Assembly (NCBI GenBank): GCA_024640225.1
Contig: JAHEFK010000015.1
Coordinates: 1-62,375, forward strand
Direction: 5' to 3'
Length of the DNA: 62,375 nucleotides
Origin: Bacteroidota bacterium
GTDB lineage: Bacteria; Bacteroidota; Bacteroidia; Chitinophagales; Chitinophagaceae
The translations under genes were made by a program, and so were the position numbers. How positions within the stretch are numbered: the first letter of the stretch is position 1; every line of letters begins with the position of its first letter. The notes beneath the pieces were generated by a model. The model saw only the letters and a list, made by a program, of their open reading frames with translations. It was not told the DNA's origin and did no database searches. This document shows, piece by piece, positions 8,217 to 17,495 of the stretch.

Positions 8217-8810
8217 ATGCAGCAAGGAATTCAGTTAATACTAGATAATATTTCTAAGATAGTCAGCCTAACTAAAGAGGAACAAGATCTATTTGTATCA
8301 AAACTGCAATATGTAGAGTATAAAAAGAAAGAATTTTTTTTACATGAAGGGCAATTTTCAAATGAACTCAATTTCATTATAGAAGGCTGTGTACTTGTTT
8401 TTTATACCGATCAGTCTGGGTTTTCACACTTGATACAGTTTGCAATAGAAGATTGGTGGGTGGGTGATATTGCCAGCAGTACGCACAATATCCCTACACA
8501 GTTAAATATTCAGGCTGTAGAAAAAACAAAAGTCCTACGTATAAAAAAAGAAGATTTGGAAACGGTCTTTGAAGCGATTCCTAAATTGGAGCGTTTTTTC
8601 AGAATTTTATTACAAAAAAGAGTGGCAAACTTACAACAACGGATCATCTCTAGTTTGAGTAAAACCGCTACTGAACGATTTTTAGAGTTTAGAGAACAAT
8701 ACGGATACTTAGAAAATAGAATTACACAAATACAAATTGCCTCTTTTTTAGGTGTAACACCCGAATTTTTAAGTATGATTAGAAGAAAATTAAATTCCTC
8801 CAACAAGTAA
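8217..8810 (+). CDS. Crp/Fnr-family transcriptional regulator
   Basis: 197-aa regulator with an N-terminal cyclic-nucleotide-binding-type beta barrel (about 10-120) and a C-terminal helix-turn-helix (IQIASFLGVTPEFLSMIRRKL). Residues for cAMP binding are not evident, so the ligand is unknown. I chose the ATG at 8217: the in-frame TTG at 8211 is part of the -7 box. The nitroreductase gene follows 75 bases downstream and could be a target, but that is only inference from position. Confidence 0.88.
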   Translation: MQQGIQLILDNISKIVSLTKEEQDLFVSKLQYVEYKKKEFFLHEGQFSNELNFIIEGCVLVFYTDQSGFSHLIQFAIEDWWVGDIASSTHNIPTQLNIQAVEKTKVLRIKKEDLETVFEAIPKLERFFRILLQKRVANLQQRIISSLSKTATERFLEFREQYGYLENRITQIQIASFLGVTPEFLSMIRRKLNSSNK

Positions 8811-8885
8811 ATACTTAAGCTACCTTAATTATTTAAAACAATAAAATAATCAATTTTACACTAAACAATATAAATAAATAAAACT

Positions 8886-9515
8886 ATGAATTTACTAGAT
8901 GCTATGAATTGGAGATATGCTGTAAAAGCATTTGATCCAGAAAAAAAAGTTGCAGATGAAAAAATCGAACATTTATTGAAAATTGCACATTTGGCACCTA
9001 CATCAATGGGTCAACAACCTTTCGTGATTTTATGGGTTAAAAATCCTGAAATAAGAAAACAATTAGTACCGCATTCTTATGGTCAAGAAAAAGTGGCAAC
9101 CTCATCTCATTTATTAGTTTTTTGCGCAAAAACCAATTTAAATGATGCATCTGTAGACGCATTTATGCAACATGCAGCAAGCGTTTCAGGACAACCAGTT
9201 GAAGCATATGATGGCTTTAGTGGTATGGTGAAAGGCTTTTTAGGTATGATGACGGAAGAAATGAAATTGGGCTGGGCTAGTCGTCAAGCATACCTTGCTA
9301 TGGGAAGTTTACTAACTGCAGCAGCAATTGAGCAAGTTGATTCTTGTCCAATGGAAGGTTTTGTGCCAAGTGCATATGATGAAGTATTAGGCTTAAAAGA
9401 AAAAAATCTTACTGCAATTTGTGCTATTTCTTTAGGTTATCGCTCAGCAGATGATGCAACACAACATTATCCAAAAATCAGATTGCCTTACGAAGCTATA
9501 ATTCAAACCGTATAA
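8886..9515 (+). CDS. Nitroreductase-family NAD(P)H oxidoreductase
   Basis: 209-aa FMN enzyme of the NfsB type. The N-terminal WRYAVKAFDPEKK and LAPTSMGQQPF stretches form the FMN phosphate site. SRQAYLAMGSLLTAAAIEQVDSCPMEGF matches the central helix and the loop before the substrate pocket. It probably reduces quinones or nitro compounds; the natural substrate is unknown. It lies after the Crp-like regulator and ends at a strong terminator. Confidence 0.9.
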   Translation: MNLLDAMNWRYAVKAFDPEKKVADEKIEHLLKIAHLAPTSMGQQPFVILWVKNPEIRKQLVPHSYGQEKVATSSHLLVFCAKTNLNDASVDAFMQHAASVSGQPVEAYDGFSGMVKGFLGMMTEEMKLGWASRQAYLAMGSLLTAAAIEQVDSCPMEGFVPSAYDEVLGLKEKNLTAICAISLGYRSADDATQHYPKIRLPYEAIIQTV

Positions 9516-9532
9516 ATCGGCTATCGACAGTT

Positions 9533-9563
9533 AAAAGGTGCACCATTTCGTGCACCTTTTTTT
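9533..9563 (+). terminator. Intrinsic terminator after the nitroreductase gene
   Basis: Stem AAAAGGTGCAC / GTGCACCTTTT with a CATTTC loop and a T-run of seven. Confidence 0.9.
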
Positions 9564-9609
9564 ATGCGTATGCTTGAAAAATAGCCTAAAAGAGCTTAAT
9601 TTATTTTAG

Positions 9610-9617
9610 TATTTTTG
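9610..9617 (+). promoter_or_regulatory. -7 promoter box of the nucleotidyltransferase gene
   Basis: TATTTTTG matches TAnnTTTG and sits 20 bases before the GTG start. No -33 element is obvious. Confidence 0.5.
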
Positions 9618-9637
9618 ATTACTTAAAATTCTTACAC

Positions 9638-10636
9638 GTGAAAGCAATTATTCCGGTAGCCGGTGCAGGTACCAAATTACGCCCTTTGACTTATACCCAG
9701 CCTAAAGCACTTATCCCAATTGCAGGAAAAACTATTTTGAGTGTAATCGTAGACCAATTATTAGCGGCTGGAGTTGATGAGTTTGTTTTTGTTATAGGTT
9801 ATCTTGGAGAAAAAATTCAGCATTATGTAGAAAAGCACTATTCACATATAAAATATAGCATCGTAAATCAGGCAGATAGAAATGGAACGGGGCATGCCAT
9901 TTGGCTTACGAAAGAGGCCGTGCAAAATGATGATGTTATTATTGTATTTGGCGATACTTTGTGCGATTATAATTTAGAAAAAGTAATTGCTTCACCTACC
10001 TCACAAATTGGCGTAAAGAAAGTTGACGATCCAAGATTGTTTGGAGTAGCAGAGTTAGATGAATTAGACCGTGTAATTAAAGTGGTAGAAAAACCACTGA
10101 TACCAAAAAGTAATATGGCAATGGTGGGTGTGTATTTTATAAAAGAAACAGCTCAGCTATTTGCAATTTTAGATAAAGATATGCACGACAATGTGCATTT
10201 GCAAGGCGAATATCATTTAACGAATGCCATTCAGAAAATGATTGAACAAGGAATTGTTTTTGATGCTTTTAAAGTAAATAATTGGTTTGATTGCGGCAAG
10301 AAAGATACCTTGCTTTCTACGAATGCACTTTTGTTGAAACAACAATTTGAACAACAACCCGTATCGTCTATAATAAATCAAGACACTACGGTTATCATAC
10401 AGCCAGTTAGTATTGCTGAAGGATGTAAAATTACCCATTCTATTATAGGCCCTAACGTTACTATAGGCGAAAATACCACGATTCATTCTGCTATTATTAA
10501 AGACAGTATAATAGGGTCTTATGCAGAATTGAAGGAAGTAGTATTGCACTCGTCTATAATTGGTAATGATGCTGCAGTAAGTGGATTAAGTCAGAGTTTA
10601 AATATTGGTGATAATACTGAAATTGATTTAGGTTAA
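9638..10636 (+). CDS. Sugar-1-phosphate nucleotidyltransferase
   Basis: 332-aa enzyme joining a sugar-1-phosphate to an NTP. The Rossmann-like nucleotidyltransferase domain starts with IPVAGAGTKLRPLT and QPKALIPIAGK (nucleotide loop), with Asp in VFGDT as the metal ligand. From about residue 245 a left-handed beta-helix of hexapeptide repeats follows (CKITHSIIGPNVTIGENTTI). Dxt-, UTP- and GTP-using members share this layout, so the exact product sugar is not assigned. Translation starts at GTG 9638, which gives the standard family N-terminus. Confidence 0.88.
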   Translation: MKAIIPVAGAGTKLRPLTYTQPKALIPIAGKTILSVIVDQLLAAGVDEFVFVIGYLGEKIQHYVEKHYSHIKYSIVNQADRNGTGHAIWLTKEAVQNDDVIIVFGDTLCDYNLEKVIASPTSQIGVKKVDDPRLFGVAELDELDRVIKVVEKPLIPKSNMAMVGVYFIKETAQLFAILDKDMHDNVHLQGEYHLTNAIQKMIEQGIVFDAFKVNNWFDCGKKDTLLSTNALLLKQQFEQQPVSSIINQDTTVIIQPVSIAEGCKITHSIIGPNVTIGENTTIHSAIIKDSIIGSYAELKEVVLHSSIIGNDAAVSGLSQSLNIGDNTEIDLG

Positions 10637-10647
10637 CTTTAAAGACT

Positions 10648-11589
10648 ATGCAAAATAGAATTTGTAGCTTATTTAATATTGAAAAACCCATTATACAAGC
10701 AGGTATGATTTGGGCTTCGGGTTGGGAATTGGCAGCTGCCGTTAGTAATGCCGGAGGTCTTGGTATTATTGGCGCTGGAAGTATGTATCCGGAGGTTTTG
10801 GAAGCGCAAATAAAAAAATGCCAACAGGCTACATCAAAACCTTTTGCAGTTAATTTACCTTTATTATATCCAGCAATTGATCAACATATTCAGACAATAA
10901 TAAAATTAAAAGTACCTATTGTTTTTACCTCTGCTGGGAATCCTAAAACATATACTCATTTATTAAAAGAACAAGGCATTAAGGTTGTGCATGTAGTATC
11001 GAGCTCTAAGTTTGCCTTAAAAGCACAAGAAGCAGGAGTAGATGCAATCGTGGCAGAAGGCTTTGAAGCAGGTGGGCATAATGGAAGGGAAGAGACAACT
11101 ACACTTTGTTTGATACCTGCCGTGTGTAATGCAGTTACTATTCCAGTAATAGCAGCGGGAGGCATAGCTAGTGGTAAATCGATGTATGCAGTTATGGTAT
11201 TAGGTGCAGAGGCTGTGCAAATTGGTTCTCGCTTTGTATGTAGTGAGGAATCGAGCAGTCATATGGCATTTAAAAAAGCTATTCTGAATGCGCAAGAAGG
11301 CGACACCAAATTGTCATTAAAAGAACTTACCCCTGTTCGCCTACTCAAAAATTCATTTGCAACTAAAGTATTTACCGCAGAAGAAAATGGAGCAAGCAAA
11401 GAAGAACTATTGGCACTCTTAGGAAGAGGAAGAGCTAAAAAAGGTATGTTTGAGGGAGATATGGAAGAAGGAGAATTAGAAATAGGGCAAGTAAGTAGCA
11501 TGATCAAAGAGATTAAACCAGCTAAAGAAATTGTAGCAGAAATTTGGAATGAATTTTTATATGTTGCCAATAATCCCATTAAACTATAA
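10648..11589 (+). CDS. NMO/FabK-like FMN flavoprotein
   Basis: 313-aa TIM-barrel flavoenzyme of the nitronate monooxygenase/2-nitropropane dioxygenase family, which includes FabK enoyl-ACP reductase. Visible motifs are PIIQAGMIWASGWELAAAV (FMN entry), GFEAGGHNG (catalytic loop with His) and VIAAGGIASGKS followed by VQIGSRFVCS (phosphate binding). Whether it oxidises nitronates or reduces enoyl-ACP cannot be told from sequence alone. It is 11 bases downstream of the nucleotidyltransferase gene, probably in one transcript. Confidence 0.85.
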   Translation: MQNRICSLFNIEKPIIQAGMIWASGWELAAAVSNAGGLGIIGAGSMYPEVLEAQIKKCQQATSKPFAVNLPLLYPAIDQHIQTIIKLKVPIVFTSAGNPKTYTHLLKEQGIKVVHVVSSSKFALKAQEAGVDAIVAEGFEAGGHNGREETTTLCLIPAVCNAVTIPVIAAGGIASGKSMYAVMVLGAEAVQIGSRFVCSEESSSHMAFKKAILNAQEGDTKLSLKELTPVRLLKNSFATKVFTAEENGASKEELLALLGRGRAKKGMFEGDMEEGELEIGQVSSMIKEIKPAKEIVAEIWNEFLYVANNPIKL

Positions 11590-11592
11590 ACG

Positions 11593-12003
11593 ATGATTCA
11601 AAAAATACTTTTCATCAGTATTTGTATGCTGCTTTCGAATGTGTTGAATGCGCAAACAATGAAAAAGAGTTCGCTTGATTATGCGGCACACCCTTATTGG
11701 ATAAAAATGATGGACGATCCTAATGCAAATTTCTTTGAGGTAGAAAAAGCTTTTGAAATTTATTTTTCGAAACATGCATTGCCGGAAGCAGAACATGATG
11801 TAATTGGAGAGTATAAGGAGCGTGAAAAGTTTCCTAGCAAAAGAGCAATTCGTAAAAGTAAGCTAGAAAATAAACTGCGCATGCAAGTAAAGAAATATAA
11901 TTGGTGGCATGAGGATAATTTACCCTATGTGCAAAGCAATGGTCATATTCTTTCCCCTGAAGAGCGTGTGCGTTTGCATCAACAATTAATTCAAAAAAAT
12001 TAA
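11593..12003 (+). CDS. Small secreted protein preceding the propeller protein
   Basis: 136 aa with a signal peptide (cut after LNA, about residue 20). The mature part includes PYWIKMMDDPNANFFEVEKA and a basic linker, then YVQSNGHILSPEERVRL. From memory such segments occur as the N-terminal pro-like region of BNR-propeller T9SS proteins in Bacteroidota. Here it is a separate polypeptide encoded 11 bases ahead of such a propeller protein. The two may act together; this is inference. Confidence 0.7.
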   Translation: MIQKILFISICMLLSNVLNAQTMKKSSLDYAAHPYWIKMMDDPNANFFEVEKAFEIYFSKHALPEAEHDVIGEYKEREKFPSKRAIRKSKLENKLRMQVKKYNWWHEDNLPYVQSNGHILSPEERVRLHQQLIQKN

Positions 12004-12014
12004 AATAACAATCC

Positions 12015-15000
12015 ATGAGAATAATACTGCTGATATTTACTTGCTGGCTTGCTAATCTTGCATGGGCTCAAAACGTTGTTGGTCCTTGGTCGCAAAATGG
12101 CCCTATTGCATTTCCTACCAATACTGTTGGTCAAATAAATGGCATTGGAAGGGTATCTCAAATTAAATTTCATGCTACGAATCCTCAAAAAATATATGCG
12201 GTAAGTGCATCTGGAGGTGCATATAGCAGTAGCAATAATGGGTTGAATTGGGCAGTCATGCCGGGCACAGAAATATTGCCAAAAACGGCTTGTGCTTCTA
12301 TTTGCATTGATTATACGAATGATCAGATTATCTATTTAGGTACGGGTGATGCCAATTACTATGGGAATGGATTAGGCATTTATAAATCTACCAATGGTGG
12401 TCAAACTTTTACAGCAGCTAATGCCAGCATAGGTACTAAATTGGCCGTAGAATTATTAATGGATCCAACGAATAATAATGCCATTGTTGCGGCCACCAAT
12501 TCGGGTATTTGGAAAACTACAGATGGTGCTACAACATGGGTACAAAAGTATGTTGGTGGCACTTTTACAGACATGGTTGCAAATCCGCTTAATAAAAGAA
12601 CCTTATATGCAGTCACTAAAACAAGTATGTTTAAAAGCGTTGACTTTGGAGAAAACTGGACAGCACTTACCAACGGATTTGTAATGCCCGATCCTACCAA
12701 TGGCGGTTGTAGAATAGCGATTAGTGCAGCAGATACTAATATTATCTATGTACTCGCAGAAGGTCCATCAGGTGTAGTGTTGAAATCTACTAATGCAGGG
12801 AGCACGTTCTCGGTAATTTATAATAGTACTACAGAATGCCCAGTATGTTATGATGCAAATCCCACTTCTGGTCAACAAGGTAATTATAATTTAGCCTTCG
12901 TTGCAAATCCACAAAATGCTAATGAATTGTTTATTGCTGCTCATTGCATTTGGAGAAGTACTAATGGTGGTTTTAATTGGACTAAAAAAACCTCTTGGCC
13001 ATTTGTATTGCACACCGATATACATCAAGTTGTCTATAACCCTTTTAATAATAATCAACTTTTTTGTGCTAATGATGGAGGAGTTTTTGTGTCTACGGAT
13101 ACAGCAGGTATTATATGGACAAATCGATCGGATGGTATCACAGCTACAGAAATATATGAAGCAGCTCAAAGTCCTTTGGTTAGACAAATGATGAGTATTG
13201 GAACGCAAGATAATGGCGAGTTATTTTATGATGGCATTTGGAAAACTAATAGGGGCGGCGACTGGACCACACGTTGCGCATTTGACTATCAAACGAGTGG
13301 TACTACTGTTTATTATTTAGGATCAGGTAAAAGAAGAAAATTAATTCCTTATTCTAGTGAGCTTAGTTATAATCAACCATTTGCAAATTCTAGTAATGCG
13401 CGCATAGCATTTCATAAAGCACAAATCAACCTAGCTTTTTTAGGTAAAGATTCTATTTACAGAACAAAAAATTTAACCGCAACTAGCCCAACTTGGACCT
13501 TGTTATTACCAACAACGGAGATAGTTAGAGACATTCATATTTCAAAGTCCGATTCTAACCTAGTTTATGTAGTTACTAATAATAGCAAACTCTATAGAAG
13601 TACGAATGCACTGGCCGCAACACCTATATGGAACAGCTTTGCAACGCCTTTAAGTACCGCTGCTACTGCATCTCTTGAAACTGTGCCAACAAAACCGTCT
13701 GTTGTAATCTTATCCTGCGGTTCAAAAATTTATAAGTCTTATGATTATGGACAAACATGGACCAATATTTCATTTAATCTACCAGCAGTAAATATTGGAA
13801 AAGTAATTCATGACGATTATAGTAGTAATGAACGATTATTTGTTAATGCTGGTATATATGTGCACTACAAAGACTCAACACAAACAGCATGGGTTAATCA
13901 TAGTAGTAATGTAGGATTACCTACCATCGCTAATGCTAAAAATCTAATGTTATTTAATGATGGAACATCTTCTAGTATTCTTAGGTTATCTACTTATGGT
14001 AGAGGTGTATTGGAATGTGCTATCAATAGTAACTTACCACCTACCGTAGATTTTATTGCAAATAAAACAGTCATCTGTCCTGGCGATTCTGTTCAATATG
14101 CGCAACTAGTTACAGGCACAGCTACCTCTTATTCATGGAATTTTCCAGGTGGAATCCCCAATACGAGTACGCTAGCCAATCCAAAAGTATATTACCCAAC
14201 AGCAGGAACGTACGCTGCTACACTATCGATCACTAGTGCTACAGGCCCTAATGCTACCACTAAAACGAATTATATTGTTGCCTCCAATGGAAGTAATGCA
14301 TCTATAGTGGAAGGCTTTGAAGGCGCTTCTTTTCTACCCCTTAATTGGCTACAATCTACCAATAATACAGGCCAATGGTCCTTAAGTTATACAGGTGGTT
14401 TTGGAGCAAGTTCAAAGTCGGCAATGTTTGATAATTTTAATTTTGATGGCAATGGGGCTATAAATTATCTGTATTTACCCAAAACAGATTTAACTGGAGT
14501 ATTAAGTGCTCGACTCACATTTGATGTAGCTTATGCACCTTATAGTGCAAGCTATCCCGATTCCTTATTAGTTTTAGTTTCAACCGATTGCGGGAAAAGT
14601 TTCACGCCGATATATCAAAAAACAGGAACAACTTTGGCAACTGCTCCAAATAATAGTACCGCACTTTTTGTGCCATCGGCAACACAATGGAGAAAAGATA
14701 CGGTGTATTTAAATGCCTATGCTAATCAAAGTATTCTAATTGCTTTTGGAAATATTGGGCATTATGGTCAAGGGGTCTATTTGGATAATGTACAACTTCA
14801 AGTAGGTAGCAGTGCAGATTTTACAGCAAATGACACTTCGGTTTGTATAGGCGATGTAATTAGTTTTACAAATTTATCGAGCAATCAAACTACTAATTCT
14901 TGGAACTTTCCTGGTGGCCTTCCAGCAACATCTTCTGCAGTAAACCCCACTGTTACGTATGCCAATAGTGGCTTATACACAGTTAGTCTTGCTACCTCTA

Positions 15001-15530
15001 ATATTCTAGGAACCAATTCGAAAGTAAAAACAAATTATATTTTGGTTTATAATAAGCCAATACTTACAATTACTTCCAATGGCACTACACTGACTGCAAA
15101 TGGAGCTGGAATCGTAAGTTATCAATGGTTTAAAAATAATATACTTATAACTGGAGCGACTAATGCTACCTATACTAATGCTACCAATGGTACCTTTAAG
15201 GTTCAGTATACAGATGTGAATGGTTGCACATATCAATCGGCTAATTACGAATTAGTATTAGGAATCACCAATACAGAAAATAGTGCCATCATTGTTTCTC
15301 CAAACCCAGCACATCAATTGGTGCATTTACAATCCAACAATGTTGCCTATAAAAATGTGGAAGTAGTCATCTATAATGCGCAAGGTGCCTTAATAAGCAA
15401 GCATTTTTTTGAGCAATTAAATAACCAAACTGGATTTATTTATTGCAATAATTGGCCAACAGGTTTATATGAATTTGTCTTTTTTTCGAATAATGTTTAT
15501 TTAGGTTCTCAAAAAATATTGAAAGATTAA
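12015..15530 (+). CDS. T9SS type A secreted propeller/PKD protein
   Basis: 1171-aa exported surface or extracellular protein. A signal peptide (cut after AWA) leads into a sortilin/BNR-type beta propeller (about 20-670) with many Asp-box-like repeats: KSTNGGQTF, KTTDGATTW, KSVDFGENW, RSTNGGFNW, KSYDYGQTW. Then comes a PKD domain (about 675-755), a jelly-roll region of the choice-of-anchor type (about 760-930), a second PKD (about 935-1010), an Ig-like segment and a C-terminal type A sorting domain (about 1090-1171, VSPNPAHQLVHL). No catalytic residues are assigned; binding or peptidase-like roles are both possible. Its stop codon abuts the next ATG. Confidence 0.88.
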   Translation: MRIILLIFTCWLANLAWAQNVVGPWSQNGPIAFPTNTVGQINGIGRVSQIKFHATNPQKIYAVSASGGAYSSSNNGLNWAVMPGTEILPKTACASICIDYTNDQIIYLGTGDANYYGNGLGIYKSTNGGQTFTAANASIGTKLAVELLMDPTNNNAIVAATNSGIWKTTDGATTWVQKYVGGTFTDMVANPLNKRTLYAVTKTSMFKSVDFGENWTALTNGFVMPDPTNGGCRIAISAADTNIIYVLAEGPSGVVLKSTNAGSTFSVIYNSTTECPVCYDANPTSGQQGNYNLAFVANPQNANELFIAAHCIWRSTNGGFNWTKKTSWPFVLHTDIHQVVYNPFNNNQLFCANDGGVFVSTDTAGIIWTNRSDGITATEIYEAAQSPLVRQMMSIGTQDNGELFYDGIWKTNRGGDWTTRCAFDYQTSGTTVYYLGSGKRRKLIPYSSELSYNQPFANSSNARIAFHKAQINLAFLGKDSIYRTKNLTATSPTWTLLLPTTEIVRDIHISKSDSNLVYVVTNNSKLYRSTNALAATPIWNSFATPLSTAATASLETVPTKPSVVILSCGSKIYKSYDYGQTWTNISFNLPAVNIGKVIHDDYSSNERLFVNAGIYVHYKDSTQTAWVNHSSNVGLPTIANAKNLMLFNDGTSSSILRLSTYGRGVLECAINSNLPPTVDFIANKTVICPGDSVQYAQLVTGTATSYSWNFPGGIPNTSTLANPKVYYPTAGTYAATLSITSATGPNATTKTNYIVASNGSNASIVEGFEGASFLPLNWLQSTNNTGQWSLSYTGGFGASSKSAMFDNFNFDGNGAINYLYLPKTDLTGVLSARLTFDVAYAPYSASYPDSLLVLVSTDCGKSFTPIYQKTGTTLATAPNNSTALFVPSATQWRKDTVYLNAYANQSILIAFGNIGHYGQGVYLDNVQLQVGSSADFTANDTSVCIGDVISFTNLSSNQTTNSWNFPGGLPATSSAVNPTVTYANSGLYTVSLATSNILGTNSKVKTNYILVYNKPILTITSNGTTLTANGAGIVSYQWFKNNILITGATNATYTNATNGTFKVQYTDVNGCTYQSANYELVLGITNTENSAIIVSPNPAHQLVHLQSNNVAYKNVEVVIYNAQGALISKHFFEQLNNQTGFIYCNNWPTGLYEFVFFSNNVYLGSQKILKD

Positions 15531-17432
15531 ATGAGAGTTTATCCGGTTAAATATTTGATAACGGTTTTTTTTATACTTCTCTGCTCTGTATACGCCCATG
15601 CACAGTCTGCAATAACAGAAGATAAAAATTATCAAAAGGCCTTGTATGCATGGTCTAAAAAAAATTGGAAAAAGGCGATACATTATTTTGAAAAAGCTAT
15701 TGAACAAAATGATGCTAACCTAGAAGCGGCTATAACGTTGGCAGAGTGGAATGCACAGATCCATGGATATGATAAATCCTATCAGATCTTGAAAAATGCC
15801 TATTTATTGGTACCCAACAATCAAAAAGAAAAGTACACTAAAAAATTAGTAAAAGCGGCGTTGTTATCTGCTCATTATGAAGAAGCTGCACAATGGTTGA
15901 GCAAGTGTCTTACTCAAGATGCAAGCTATTTTCAATTGCAAAAACAAATTCAATTTGTTAGCGAGCATAGTGCTGTTAGAAGTGGTGCTATCATGCAGAA
16001 TTTAGGCATTCGTATCAATACGTCTTATCCAGAAATGTTTCCTTTTGTAAGCGCTGATTCTAATGAGTTGTTATTTACTCGAAAAGTAAATAACATTGAC
16101 GACGAATTGTATAAAGCACAACGCGACACTTGCGGTTTTTGGTTGCGTGCAAAAAATGAAGGATATCCTATAAATTCACCTGATGCAGAATTGTATCAAA
16201 GTTATTCTGCCGATGGGCATTATCAATTTATTACCCGATGTGATACGCGTTCAGAAAATGGTTGGTCTTTGGGTGCCTGTGATCTATTGATGGCTTATCG
16301 TTCCGATTCTTTTTGGACGGTACCTGAAAGTTTTGGGGGCACTATAAATACGACTGATTATGAAGGAATGCCTTGTCTTTCGGCAGATAATAAAACCTTA
16401 TTTTTCATAAGTAATAAAAAGGGCGGTTTTGGAGGTATGGATATATGGATGAGTCATTTTAAAGATGGTTTATGGCAAGAACCCATTAATCTAGGACCCA
16501 AAATAAATACCGCAGGCAACGAGTATGCTCCTTTTTTGCATCCCGATGGCAAACATTTATATTTCTCATCTGATGGGCATGTCGGTTTCGGTGGATTAGA
16601 TTTATTTGTAGCAAATTGGTTGCAAGACACTACGTGGTCTTATCCACGCAACTTGGGATTGCCTATTAATTCTGCTTTTGATGATATGAGTATGTTTGTT
16701 TTTCAAAATGGAAGTGCAGCATATATTAGCTCAGATCGAGATAGTATTGCCGGTAATTTTGATATCTATGCAGGTGCTTTGCCTGGCTTTGCAATGGCCG
16801 ATGAAGTAGTGTATGTAAAAGGTGTAGTGTACGATAGTATAAGTAAAGAAGCTTTAAGTAATGTATTTATTGATTTCATAGATCAGCGAAATGATAAGTC
16901 TTATCAAGTATTGACTAATCGAGGGGATGGTTCGTATATGATTCCATTGTTGAAAAATACCAACTATAGTATTCGGTTAAAACGTTATAGTTATCAAGCT
17001 TATGATACTGTATTAGCAATTCCATTAACCTACAAAAGCAATCATTTACCATTGTCTTTTGCATTGTTAACAAACGATTACGAGCCGCCAGTATTTGATT
17101 CTTTATTGGCGCGCATGCATTTTGAAATCAATAAAACAACCTTAACTGATTCTTTACTGCAAGAACTTTCTAGTAAGGTAAAAAGCTTGGTTGCAGATAA
17201 GGCCTATCAATGGAGCATCAATTGTTATACGGATAATACTGGAAATCCAATCTTAAACGAAACCATCTCTGCAAAAAGAGCACATCTTTTAAAAAGCTTA
17301 ATTATGCAATTGGGAGTCGATCAGGAAAAAATCACTACCAATGCAATGGGTGAGCAAAATCCAATTGATGATAATGCTACAGAGGAGGGCCGTTTGAATA
17401 ATCGAAGAGTAGAGCTTTGGATTAGGAAATAA
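15531..17432 (+). CDS. PorE-like TPR-PD40-OmpA protein
   Basis: 633-aa periplasmic or outer-membrane-associated protein. After a signal peptide (cut after AHA, about residue 24) come TPR-like helices (about 30-150), a WD40/PD40-type propeller (about 165-415, repeats such as GGMDIWMSHF and GGLDLFVANW), a carboxypeptidase-regulatory-like domain (about 425-510) and an OmpA C-terminal peptidoglycan-binding domain (about 525-633). This is the domain order of PorE, which anchors the T9SS core to peptidoglycan. Similar paralogues are common beside SprF genes, so it may be locus-specific. It is joined head to tail with T9SS cargo on both sides. Confidence 0.85.
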   Translation: MRVYPVKYLITVFFILLCSVYAHAQSAITEDKNYQKALYAWSKKNWKKAIHYFEKAIEQNDANLEAAITLAEWNAQIHGYDKSYQILKNAYLLVPNNQKEKYTKKLVKAALLSAHYEEAAQWLSKCLTQDASYFQLQKQIQFVSEHSAVRSGAIMQNLGIRINTSYPEMFPFVSADSNELLFTRKVNNIDDELYKAQRDTCGFWLRAKNEGYPINSPDAELYQSYSADGHYQFITRCDTRSENGWSLGACDLLMAYRSDSFWTVPESFGGTINTTDYEGMPCLSADNKTLFFISNKKGGFGGMDIWMSHFKDGLWQEPINLGPKINTAGNEYAPFLHPDGKHLYFSSDGHVGFGGLDLFVANWLQDTTWSYPRNLGLPINSAFDDMSMFVFQNGSAAYISSDRDSIAGNFDIYAGALPGFAMADEVVYVKGVVYDSISKEALSNVFIDFIDQRNDKSYQVLTNRGDGSYMIPLLKNTNYSIRLKRYSYQAYDTVLAIPLTYKSNHLPLSFALLTNDYEPPVFDSLLARMHFEINKTTLTDSLLQELSSKVKSLVADKAYQWSINCYTDNTGNPILNETISAKRAHLLKSLIMQLGVDQEKITTNAMGEQNPIDDNATEEGRLNNRRVELWIRK

Positions 17433-17495
17433 TAGCCTTATTCTTAATTATTTTAAGGGAAAATAGTTAAATTCGCTTACCATAAATTCCTTACT

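Noticed and set aside
12891-13208. Open antisense frames within the large T9SS cargo genes.
   Set aside because: They have no start signals or recognisable family features, and shadow frames are expected in repetitive coding DNA.
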